44,330 bases of DNA from contig CAUJFL010000127.1 of NCBI GenBank assembly GCA_963169165.1, positions 1 to 44,330 on the forward strand. The letters are read 5' to 3'. Each line of letters starts with the position of its first letter. Within the stretch, counting starts at the first letter, position 1. The notes under the pieces are model-generated. The model was not told the origin of the DNA. It saw nothing but the letters and a program-made list of their open reading frames with translations, and made no database searches. Both the position numbers and the translations under genes were made by a program. This stretch comes from Myxococcota bacterium (GTDB lineage: Bacteria; Myxococcota_A; Polyangia; Polyangiales; Polyangiaceae). Shown here piece after piece: positions 1 through 6,912 of the stretch.

Positions 1-198
1 GCTCGCCATGACCCCCAACGCATTTCACGGTGAGTGGAACTACACTTTCAGGCCACGTCAGTGAGATCACATGATTTCCGTAATTGTTGCCCAGGCCCTG
101 ACATCAATGTCAGCGGGTGTGTGACCTCGTCGAGGAGCCGCGCGGCGAGGTCGGGGTCCCAGAGGCTCCAGGGCTCCCTCGCTGCTTCGAAGGCTTTG
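1..198. other. Flank downstream of the four-gene operon, no convincing gene
   Basis: No reading frame here looks like an intact gene. The stretch is visibly richer in A and T than the rest of the window. It holds one near-perfect inverted repeat (98-113). In the minus strand, a frame different from that of the neighbouring gene stays open to about position 48 and has a protein-like composition with Trp, Asp and hydrophobic residues. It could be the former C-terminus of the gene at 199-834 after a frameshift, but that is only a suggestion. Confidence 0.4.
98..113. repeat. Inverted repeat, 7-bp arms with 2-base centre
   Basis: CTGACAT and ATGTCAG face each other across a 2-base centre, about 85 bases beyond the stop of the last gene of the minus-strand operon. 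As RNA it could form a 6-bp stem with a TCAA-type loop, but no T-run follows on either strand, so it is not a standard intrinsic terminator. A protein-binding palindrome is equally possible. Confidence 0.4.
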
Positions 199-834
199 CT
201 ACCGGCCAGCACGCTGGCCCCCTTCGGCAGCGGCGCGACCCACCGCGAGGGCCGCAAGTAGCTTGCGGAGCTCGGAGCGCTCGTTCTTCTCGTAGGAAAG
301 CGCCTCCTGCACCGCGGCCGCGAGCTGGCCATGCGCACGTTCGAGTGGCGCCCGCTCCCTGCTCCAGGTGGTCACCACAGCCGTCAATTCGCTCAACACC
401 TTCCCCGAGGTCTCCACTTGGCTACTGAGCTTCCCAGAGACCTCGGTCACCCCCCTCCCCATCTCACCGACTTGGGCCGAGATGCGTTCCAAGTTGTCCA
501 AATCTTTGAGAGTATCGGTGAGGTGGGTGAAAGACCCCTGCACGGCACCGAGATTCTCCAGGACCTGCGTGATGTGCGCTAGCCCGACCTCGTGCAGACG
601 CGCTTGCTCTGTCGCGACGGTGGTGAGCGTCTCCTGGAGGAGCTTCGACGCCGCCGCCGCTTGCGTCGCCTGATCACGGGACACTTCGGTCAGCTCCGCC
701 GCCTTGGCGAGCAGCGCGGCCTGCGTCTTCAGTGACAGATGCATCAGGTAGGCCAGCCCAGCAAAGCCCGCGACGCCGACAACGGTCACAACCACCAGCA
801 AGGCGATCACAGGCTCCAGCATTACAGGTTGCAT
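199..834 (-). CDS. Membrane-anchored coiled-coil protein of unknown function
   Basis: A 211-residue protein. One hydrophobic segment at about residues 6-30 is followed by a long helical, heptad-rich region (about 35-190) full of Ala, Leu, Glu, Gln and Thr with no Pro or Cys. The topology is that of a single-pass membrane protein with a cytoplasmic or periplasmic coiled coil, resembling the body of methyl-accepting or RmuC-like proteins but without their signature domains. The ATG at 834 has a GGAG eight bases upstream and overlaps the end of the preceding gene. A second ATG at 822 forms a TAATG junction with that gene's stop, so either start implies translational coupling. It is the last gene of a four-gene operon. 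The C-terminus may be altered by a frameshift near position 245. Function not recognised. Confidence 0.75.
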   Translation of the reverse strand: MQPVMLEPVIALLVVVTVVGVAGFAGLAYLMHLSLKTQAALLAKAAELTEVSRDQATQAAAASKLLQETLTTVATEQARLHEVGLAHITQVLENLGAVQGSFTHLTDTLKDLDNLERISAQVGEMGRGVTEVSGKLSSQVETSGKVLSELTAVVTTWSRERAPLERAHGQLAAAVQEALSYEKNERSELRKLLAALAVGRAAAEGGQRAGR

Positions 835-2252
835 TTGGTGCGCTCCTCTAGATCAGCAGACTGGGTTGCCACCTCCACGGCGGCACGGAGGACGACTGTC
901 ACATCGCTGTCGGTGAGGCGATCCATGCACGCGAGACACGCCTCTTCACGCGCGTGCTCCAGCGTGTAGACCGCGAGCCCTCGCACGGCGTGTCCGAGCT
1001 CCGTCGGGACACCGTCATCCATGAGCCAGCCTCCACGCTCCAAGATGGCGTTGACAAGCGTCTCGAACCAGGCGACTCGGGTCCCGACGAAGAGGAGGTC
1101 GGGGAGCGCGGCCGCGATGTCACCCGCGGTCTTGGCCTCTCGCGTGGCGCGCACGACGCGCCACCACGTGGCGTCCGTCGCAGGCAAGAGCGACCTCCAG
1201 GCTGGGACCGTCGAGAGGACCGTGTCGAGGCGCTCTCGGTCCGCGGGCTGGCACCGGCCCACCTCGACCGCGCGAACGAGCGCGAGAACGTAGGCGGCCC
1301 TGAGGGGGTGGCCTGGCCCCGGGCTGCTGACGAGCGCCCCGGCAGCGTCGAGGTGGGAGGAGGCGGTCTCGCTTGGACTAGGGCGCACCCGCGCAAGCAC
1401 GAACCCCCAGACGTCCGCGAAGGGCACGCCCGACGGCGGCGGGTGGCGAACGACGCCGGAGTAGAAGGCGCTCAACGCCTCGCCCTCGGGATCGCCAGCC
1501 AGCCGGAAGCCCTCCCGCGCTTGACGCCACTCCCCCTCGGCAGCGGAGACCAGCGGTCCGAGAGGCCCGTTATTGAGTTCGGCGCGGTGGACGGCGACGC
1601 GCCCGGCGAACCCCAGCTTGGTCGTGCCATGGTCGGACCAGGAGAGCGAGCCGACCGCCTCCTGGGTCTCGCGCTCGAGGACCATGGCGTCGAGCCAATG
1701 GGTGTCGACGAGCTCGGCGAGCGTCGCCCGGTCCTCGAGGGCGATCGTCGTGTCGCGCAGGACCCGAACCAAGTCGGCGTTGCCGGGGCGCTCGTGAATC
1801 AGCAGGCGCGCGGCTACGAACCTCTCGCTCGTGCTGAACGCAGCCCCATCAAAGAGCGCCGCGGGGAGCGCGCGGCCGTCGCGGAGCTGCTCGCCCACCC
1901 CGTAGCCAGCCAGCGGGAACTCGCGCAACTTCTCGAGCCAGGAGTCAGGCGGCGACCCGCCCCAGCGAACGATCCAGGCGACGACCTCCAGCTGCATTGA
2001 CAGCGAGTAGCCGTCCGGGCTCCCTAGCGAAGTGACGCACGCGGAGAGGGCGGGCTCTCGGACGCACCGGCGTACGACGGTGGCGACGATGTCACCGCGG
2101 CGCTCAGCGCCCAGAAGCGCGACGCGAACGGTTTCGGCCAGACGATCCTCCGCGACGCTCCCCAGCTCCCGCGCGGCGGCCTGGGCCGCCTTTGCCGTGG
2201 CGCCGAAGCGGTAGGGAGCGCGGCTCACTGGCTGACCTCCTCGCGGCTCCAT
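822..2252 (-). CDS. Helical protein of unknown function, third gene of operon
   Basis: About 476 residues, soluble, with no signal peptide and no membrane segment. The sequence is rich in short amphipathic helices with Leu, Ala, Arg and Trp, as in alpha-solenoid or TPR/HEAT-like proteins, but I see no consensus repeat and no catalytic motif. The ATG at 2252 is preceded by a G-rich Shine-Dalgarno stretch 4-6 bases upstream. A GTG at 2270 overlaps the stop of the gene before it (GTGA) and is the alternative start. The tight coupling to the lipoprotein upstream and the membrane coiled-coil protein downstream suggests that the products act together. Function not recognised. Confidence 0.7.
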   Translation of the reverse strand: MEPRGGQPVSRAPYRFGATAKAAQAAARELGSVAEDRLAETVRVALLGAERRGDIVATVVRRCVREPALSACVTSLGSPDGYSLSMQLEVVAWIVRWGGSPPDSWLEKLREFPLAGYGVGEQLRDGRALPAALFDGAAFSTSERFVAARLLIHERPGNADLVRVLRDTTIALEDRATLAELVDTHWLDAMVLERETQEAVGSLSWSDHGTTKLGFAGRVAVHRAELNNGPLGPLVSAAEGEWRQAREGFRLAGDPEGEALSAFYSGVVRHPPPSGVPFADVWGFVLARVRPSPSETASSHLDAAGALVSSPGPGHPLRAAYVLALVRAVEVGRCQPADRERLDTVLSTVPAWRSLLPATDATWWRVVRATREAKTAGDIAAALPDLLFVGTRVAWFETLVNAILERGGWLMDDGVPTELGHAVRGLAVYTLEHAREEACLACMDRLTDSDVTVVLRAAVEVATQSADLEERTKCNL

Positions 2253-2266
2253 GATCCGCCCCCCCC

Positions 2267-3904
2267 TCACTCCCCCTGGGGCGCAACCACGTCACTGTGG
2301 ATATAGCCTACACTTCCTTGACATCCGCGCGGGGCGACGATGCGCCTCCAGGCCCCTTCCTCACCGAGGAACAGCAACTCCTGACCTGGCTCCACGTAAC
2401 ACTTGATCTCCCCTGCCTGGTCTACCCTGGCCGCCACTGGCCTCACGCGGCAACCCGGGGCCTTTCGGCACCGTTCGGTTGCCACCAATCTCCCCAGTGC
2501 GCACACTCCGTCGAGACAGGAGCCCTCCATACACTCACCACAAGCGCCGCCGAGGGCTGCGCCGCCGCCGCGAGCGTCCCTGCGAACCACTTCGGGCAGC
2601 TCTCGCTCCTCGCGCTGCGTGGCCCCAGGCCTCCGTGTCGTGGCAGGCTCGGCGGGCTCTGCGCCCATCGGGAGCCATTGGTTCCACTTCAAGCGTGCGC
2701 AGGCTGCCTCCACGTTCGGCGCGACACCACCGTTGCATGTGCGTTGAAGCACCGATCTGTCATGGTCCCCTCGCACCGTGCGCCAGTACAGGCACGACAG
2801 CGCCCCTGGGTTGGTGCCACAAGATCGTTCGTACATCGCGCTCACGCTCGCGTGTTCTCCAGTCAGGTGCACCAGTGACTCCAGGCACGCTGGCCGGCAC
2901 AGCCCGTCACCCGGGCCGTCGGCCGTCAGGCCACTGATCTCGAAGGCCCTGATCTTGCGGTTCTTTCCCAGGATCGACTGTGTGTCGACCCGAATGGTCA
3001 CGACCTCCGACTTCCCCGCTTCAACCGTGGAGACGGTCGAGGCTTCCAGGGGTTGGAGTGACGCCGAGACGACCTGCTTGCAACGAGGGTCTTTGTCTGT
3101 TGTCGCTGCGCACAGCAGGGTCCCGAGACCCCCGAGAGCTGCACGGGTCGCCCAGTCGCCCAACTCCAGGTGAAGCTGGGCGGACGCGGAGACCTTCACC
3201 GGAGCGCAGCTCTCATTCGAGACCGGAATACCGACGAACGCGTAGCGCTCATGCAGCTCTTTCGACGTCGTCCAGGTGCGCTTGTCGTAGTGCGTCACCT
3301 CGAGGCGAGGGCGATCGAACAGCGGCTCCCTGACATGCGCCTCCCACCGCTCCGGGGTCGACCAGTACTGCGTTTCGTGGTAGCTCCCCTGCTCGAGCGT
3401 GGGGGCGCGGACGCTCACCTTCGATCTGTCGTACCGCACGAGCTGGGGCCCGCACGCGGCCCACGCCTGCATCTCGACGAATTCAGCCGCGTTCCAGCAC
3501 ACGCCGGCGTCGTACTCGCATCCAGCACGATAGTGGCGTGTCGCGGCGTCGAGGTCGCGAAGTCCCCCGTTGGACGTGGCCTCCAGCAGAGCGATCTCTT
3601 CGCATCCACGCCCGGAGCGCAGGTCGCAGGCTCGCGAGAAGGCTGTTCGCGCCTGCGCGAGGTCCTTCACGGTACCCGTGCCGTCGCGATGAGCCTTGCC
3701 CAACGCGAAGCACTCCGCCTGCTCGCCGTTGGCGCACTCTCTCTGCATCCGCTGAAGCGGTGGCTCGCCCCGGGTTGCAGGTGCATCACGCGCGGCGTCG
3801 TCGTCGCCGCTCGCATCGGCGGCCGGTGCGGGACGGCGCCCACCGCAGCAGCCCGTGAGCGCCATGAGCGAGGAGACGAGTAGCGCCGCCGCACTCGTGG
3901 TCAT
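2267..3904 (-). CDS. Lipoprotein with Sel1-like repeats and C-terminal SH3-like domain
   Basis: 545 residues. The N-terminus is a lipoprotein signal with lipobox LTGC (Cys19), followed by an acidic, Pro/Ala linker. Residues about 52-140 contain Sel1/TPR-type helical repeats (Cys-rich helices with AECFALG, GTGTVKDLAQA and CDLRSGRGCEEIA-like pieces), known in other proteins as protein-protein interaction scaffolds. The middle section is beta-rich and unrecognised. A Cys-rich patch (ACGECMEGSCLDGVC) precedes a final stretch of about 55 residues that looks like a bacterial SH3 domain, with VEPGQELLFLG, WRRIVAP and GYIHSDVV. The protein is expected to be membrane-tethered outside the cytoplasm. 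Its ATG overlaps the stop of the YbjN-like gene (ATGA at 3901-3904). Function unknown. Confidence 0.78.
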   Translation of the reverse strand: MTTSAAALLVSSLMALTGCCGGRRPAPAADASGDDDAARDAPATRGEPPLQRMQRECANGEQAECFALGKAHRDGTGTVKDLAQARTAFSRACDLRSGRGCEEIALLEATSNGGLRDLDAATRHYRAGCEYDAGVCWNAAEFVEMQAWAACGPQLVRYDRSKVSVRAPTLEQGSYHETQYWSTPERWEAHVREPLFDRPRLEVTHYDKRTWTTSKELHERYAFVGIPVSNESCAPVKVSASAQLHLELGDWATRAALGGLGTLLCAATTDKDPRCKQVVSASLQPLEASTVSTVEAGKSEVVTIRVDTQSILGKNRKIRAFEISGLTADGPGDGLCRPACLESLVHLTGEHASVSAMYERSCGTNPGALSCLYWRTVRGDHDRSVLQRTCNGGVAPNVEAACARLKWNQWLPMGAEPAEPATTRRPGATQREERELPEVVRRDARGGGAALGGACGECMEGSCLDGVCALGRLVATERCRKAPGCRVRPVAARVDQAGEIKCYVEPGQELLFLGEEGAWRRIVAPRGCQGSVGYIHSDVVAPQGE

Positions 3905-4293
3905 GACTCGGACATTTCTGCGCGGAAGATGGTCGTCGCCCCCCTCAACAGAGTGATCGACCGAGGGAACACGATCTGGAAATTGTCCATCGACGATGTG
4001 AGGATGTCAACCGTGGCCAAGACGACGGTCGGCCCCAGACGCAGCTTGACGCACTTGATCGTTCCAGCGATCTTCAGGGCCGCCCTCTCGGCCCTCGAGC
4101 GCTCATCCGCGCTCGTGATTTGCCAGAGCGGCAGCATGACCCTCACGAATTCCTCGTCCTTCTCGTCGAAGGACACGAAGTGGGACAGCCCCTCCGCCAT
4201 GAAGCGGATATCGCCGTCTTCGTCCGTGCTTGGGAAGTAGCCCGATTCCCTGAGATACTGGCTGAAGTCGCGCACCTTGTCTGCTTTGCTCAT
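3901..4293 (-). CDS. YbjN-like / type III secretion chaperone-like small protein
   Basis: 130 residues, cytoplasmic, first gene of the four-gene operon. The order of elements fits the YbjN (T3SC-like) fold: an N-terminal helix, then RESGYFPSTDEDGDIRF and a strand-rich section ending in a helix followed by hydrophobic strands. The assignment rests on the pattern GYFPSTDEDGDIRFMAEG plus the overall length, so it is moderate. GGGAG lies seven bases upstream of the ATG at 4293. It ends in an ATGA overlap with the lipoprotein gene. In other bacteria this fold binds partner proteins, so a chaperone or adaptor role for the operon's products is an inference. The two decayed LuxR-type genes sit directly upstream in the same orientation. 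Confidence 0.65.
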   Translation of the reverse strand: MSKADKVRDFSQYLRESGYFPSTDEDGDIRFMAEGLSHFVSFDEKDEEFVRVMLPLWQITSADERSRAERAALKIAGTIKCVKLRLGPTVVLATVDILTSSMDNFQIVFPRSITLLRGATTIFRAEMSES

Positions 4294-4344
4294 GGGTTCT
4301 CCCGCTCGCCAGGGTTGCTCTTCGTTGCGTTTCTCGATCCCAGT

Positions 4345-4810
4345 TCAAGGCCGACCCGCGGGGCGGAGAGGCAGCAACCGCAGCACCCGCTCACTTCGAA
4401 CCCCCCGCATCGCCGTCGTCAGGGCCGACCTGCTCTGCACGCCCAGCCCCCGGTCGATGGCCCTCGCGTGCGTGCGCACCGACCCGAGGCTGTCCCCGAG
4501 TTGCGCCGTGACCTCCTTCTGCGCCAGACCCGTCGCGGTCAACAGGTTCGCGAGCTCCCCGTGGCGATTTGCGGGTCGCGGGCCGGCCGTCCGCCGTCGG
4601 GACCTTCGTGATGTGGATCCTCACCACGACCACGCCGCGCTCCTTCGTTTGCTGGATGCGGAGCTCGGCCCCGAGCGGCACCCACAGCGGGCGCTCCGTC
4701 CGCACCGTCGGCTCTTGGGCGCCCCGCCGCCCTCCGGCCTCCGCGCGTCTCGACGCCATCGTTGGCAGGTAAGCCCCAGGATGTCGCGCTGAACATCCGA
4801 CGAAGATCAT
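4345..4810 (-). pseudogene. Frameshifted LuxR-type transcriptional regulator (copy A)
   Basis: Two minus-strand frames together resemble one regulator. The first runs from an ATG at 4810 and includes a strand-rich piece (PLGAELRIQQTKERGVVVV) but goes out of frame at about 4578-4600. The second frame then encodes a clear LuxR/GerE-type helix-turn-helix: GELANLLTATGLAQKEVTAQ, then LGDSLGSVRTHARAI and LGVQSRSALT, ending with a stop at 4345. Its HTH aligns residue by residue with that of the neighbour at 4807-5343, so the two are tandem paralogues. The ATG at 4810 overlaps the neighbour's stop (ATGA), which suggests the ancestors were translationally coupled. A single indel would restore the frame. 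A sequencing error or recoding cannot be excluded. Confidence 0.6.
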
Positions 4811-5343
4811 ACGATCCCAGCGCTCCTGAGGTTTGTCAACAGCTCCGGGCGGCTGTGCACGCCAAGAGCGCGGAAGATCGGCCTCGTCTGCGTGCGCGCG
4901 CTGCCTGTCGAGATGCCGACCTCCGCCGAGATCTGCTTCGTCGCGAGTCCCGTCGTCACGAGCAGGCGCGCGACCTCGGTCTGGCGGAGGTTCAGCCGCG
5001 GCGGCGGTGGCGCCTAGTCCGTCGCCACCGACACGGTGACTCCCTCGGCCGTCGCCCGCACGTCGATCATCAGCACCGCCCCCATGGGCACCTGCACCGC
5101 GAGTCCGTTCGTGTCAGGGCGGTTTGCAGCGCCCGTGCCAGCCGAGTTCCACATGGCGACGTGGAGGACGCGGCGGTCCCGTCCTGGCCGTTCGCCATGA
5201 AGGGCGACGAGCGCGTGCGCGCGGAACCGGGCGGCAAGACTGTCGAATCGCGGATGTGGGGATGCTGCCAACGGACGCTTCACTGGCGCCGGTCCGAACG
5301 CCAAATGGTGGCAGACGCCTCCGTCGGGGTCCACCAAGGGCAA
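4807..5343 (-). pseudogene. LuxR-type regulator interrupted by an in-frame TAG (copy B)
   Basis: The frame from 5343 encodes a weakly recognisable N-terminal part ending in PMGAVLMIDVRATAEGVTVS. It reaches a TAG at 5014-5016 and continues in the same frame without further stops into a complete LuxR-type HTH: LRQTEVARLLVTTGLATKQI, then SAEVGISTGSARTQTRPI and LGVHSRPELLTNLRSAG, with its proper stop at 4807-4809. No start codon and ribosome site stand out between the TAG and the HTH. The true 5' end is uncertain, and the part above about 5200 may be further decayed. This is most simply a nonsense pseudogene. Readthrough is a less likely alternative. Confidence 0.6.
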
Positions 5344-5391
5344 GCGGAGGTAGCCGAGAGGCCAGCGCCGTCGACGGTCCCGTTGACGCGA

Positions 5392-5985
5392 TCACGCGCC
5401 ATCGACGGCGGCGATGGCGGTCCGCATCAGCAACGAGAGCAGCTGCTGGCGGGTGAGCCGACGGTGGCGCAGGTACTCGATGCTGGCGGCCTCGACGAAC
5501 CCGAGCCAGCCGCGCAGCGCCACTTGCAGCGTGGGCGGCGGGTCGGTCACGCCCATCATCGCGACCGCGCGCGAGATGAACCTCTCTCGCGTGCGCTCGA
5601 CGATCTCGAACACTTGCTTGTCGACCCCGACGCCGCCCCGCAGGAGCGCGACGTAGCCGGGGCCAGCCTCCTCGGCGTAGTCGAGGTACGCCTCGAGCCC
5701 GCGGCGAAGCCGCTCGTCGGGCGCCCAGCGGGGATCGGGCTCGGTGCGCGTGAGCAGCTCGGCCGCGGCCTGCTTCAGCGTCGCCGTGTAGAGCGCGCGC
5801 TTGCTCGGAAAGTAGTGATAGAGGAGGGCCTTCGACGAGCCGGCGCGCGCGGCGACCCGGTCGAGCGAGACCTCGTCGTACGGGCGGGCGGTGAACTCGG
5901 CGCGCGCGGCGGCCAGCAGCTCCCGCTTGCGCTCGTCGAGCTCGAGCCTCCTCCGCGCCGGTCGCTGCGCCACGACCCCCGACAT
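5392..5985 (-). CDS. TetR/AcrR family transcriptional repressor
   Basis: 197 residues. Residues about 15-62 form the TetR DNA-binding domain: a helix ending in AAARAEFTARPYDEVSLDRV, then AARAGSSKALLYHYFPSKRA, which carries the recognition helix and the diagnostic LLYHYFPSK motif. The rest is a helical ligand-binding and dimer domain of usual size, ending in a run compatible with TetR_C-type folds. It is divergently transcribed from the PF10118-type gene, and the 55 bases between the two starts hold a palindrome that it probably binds. The target is inferred to be the divergent gene plus itself. The ligand cannot be deduced. Confidence 0.93.
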   Translation of the reverse strand: MSGVVAQRPARRRLELDERKRELLAAARAEFTARPYDEVSLDRVAARAGSSKALLYHYFPSKRALYTATLKQAAAELLTRTEPDPRWAPDERLRRGLEAYLDYAEEAGPGYVALLRGGVGVDKQVFEIVERTRERFISRAVAMMGVTDPPPTLQVALRGWLGFVEAASIEYLRHRRLTRQQLLSLLMRTAIAAVDGA

Positions 5986-5991
5986 ACTCTA

Positions 5992-6006
5992 TTGACTTGT
6001 GGTCAA
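5992..6006. promoter_or_regulatory. Palindromic operator candidate between TetR and divergent gene
   Basis: TTGAC and GTCAA are arranged as a perfect 5-bp inverted repeat around five bases, six bases upstream of the TetR start codon and 34 bases upstream of the divergent start. Size, symmetry and position match TetR-family operators of the TTGAC-N5-GTCAA kind, and the left arm could double as a -35 element. Binding itself is an inference. Confidence 0.6.
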
Positions 6007-6040
6007 CAAGCCCCAGACTGCGCGCTCGAGGAGCGCCGCG

Positions 6041-6877
6041 ATGACCTACATGCGCACGAACACGCCGACGTCCAGGGTGGTCCCGAAGGTTCGCAAGGCG
6101 CCGCCTGGGGCCAAGGTCGACGGGGTGCCGCGGCACTGGTTCGCGGGGGTGCCCATGTTCACGCACATCTCGAACGGGGTGAACCTGCTGTTCCCGGCCG
6201 GAGAGAGGTTCTTCGTGCGCAGCGTGCGCCATTTCGAGGACCGGCTCGAGGACCCCGTCCTCCGCGCCCAGGTGCGCGCCTTCTACGGCCAGGAGGGCAG
6301 CCACTCGCGGGCGCACGAGGAGGTGATCGAGGTGCTGCGCCGGCAGGGCTATGAGGTCGACGGCTTCCTGAGGTTCTACGAGCGCGTCGCGTTCGGGATC
6401 ATCGAGCGGCTGACGTCGCCCGAGCTGCGGCTCGCCGCGACGGCGGCGGCCGAGCACTTCACGGCGATCATGGCCGAGGGCGCGCTCGAGCGGCGCGTGC
6501 TCGACGCGGCACACCCCGCGATGCGCGAGCTGCTCATGTGGCACGCGGCCGAGGAGATCGAGCACCGCGCGGTCGCGTTCGACGTGCTCCGAGAGGTCGC
6601 GCCGGGGTATCTCACGCGCATGGGGGGCCTCGCGTACGCCACCGTGACGCTCGCGGGCTTCTGGGCGCTCGGGACGGCGACGCTGCTGCGCCAGGAGGAG
6701 GCGTCGCTCCGCGGCATGCTCGCGCAGGCGAAGGCGGCGCGCGGCGACGATCATCGGCCGATCGCGCGCGACGTGTTCTGGGCGGGCATCAAGGACTACG
6801 CGCGCCCGAGCTTCCACCCCGACGACCGCGGAAACGCGGCGCTCGCGGCCGAGTATCTCGCCAAGGTGGGCGCGTAG
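6041..6877 (+). CDS. Predicted metal-dependent hydrolase, PF10118 type (ferritin-like)
   Basis: 278 residues from the ATG at 6041, which has GAGGAG eight bases upstream; an in-frame GTG at 5999 would run through the operator palindrome and is less likely. The sequence fits the PF10118 'metal-dependent hydrolase' family. Conserved blocks are FFVRSVRHFED, FYGQEGSHSRAHEE (Glu85xxHis88), AAAEHF (Glu138, His139) and WHAAEEIEHRAVAFDV (Glu172xxHis175). These four Glu/His clusters on long helices look like a dinuclear iron or manganese site of the ferritin-like type. A hydrophobic helix at about residues 193-212 may touch the membrane. The divergent TetR gene is the probable regulator. The substrate is unknown. 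Confidence 0.85.
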   Translation: MTYMRTNTPTSRVVPKVRKAPPGAKVDGVPRHWFAGVPMFTHISNGVNLLFPAGERFFVRSVRHFEDRLEDPVLRAQVRAFYGQEGSHSRAHEEVIEVLRRQGYEVDGFLRFYERVAFGIIERLTSPELRLAATAAAEHFTAIMAEGALERRVLDAAHPAMRELLMWHAAEEIEHRAVAFDVLREVAPGYLTRMGGLAYATVTLAGFWALGTATLLRQEEASLRGMLAQAKAARGDDHRPIARDVFWAGIKDYARPSFHPDDRGNAALAAEYLAKVGA

Positions 6878-6912
6878 CGCGGCGGCGTTTGGACTAGGCT
6901 GTCGGCCGGCGC

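Noticed and set aside
98-113. Intrinsic terminator of the four-gene operon
   Set aside because: The stem is short and no T-run follows on the minus strand.
5014-5016. TAG as a recoded (readthrough) codon
   Set aside because: The paralogous neighbour is also damaged, and nothing nearby suggests a recoding signal. A nonsense mutation is the simpler explanation.
4762-6354. Long plus-strand frame across the regulator remnants and TetR
   Set aside because: Composition is Arg/Pro/Gly-rich and the minus strand holds the recognisable TetR gene and LuxR-type HTHs.
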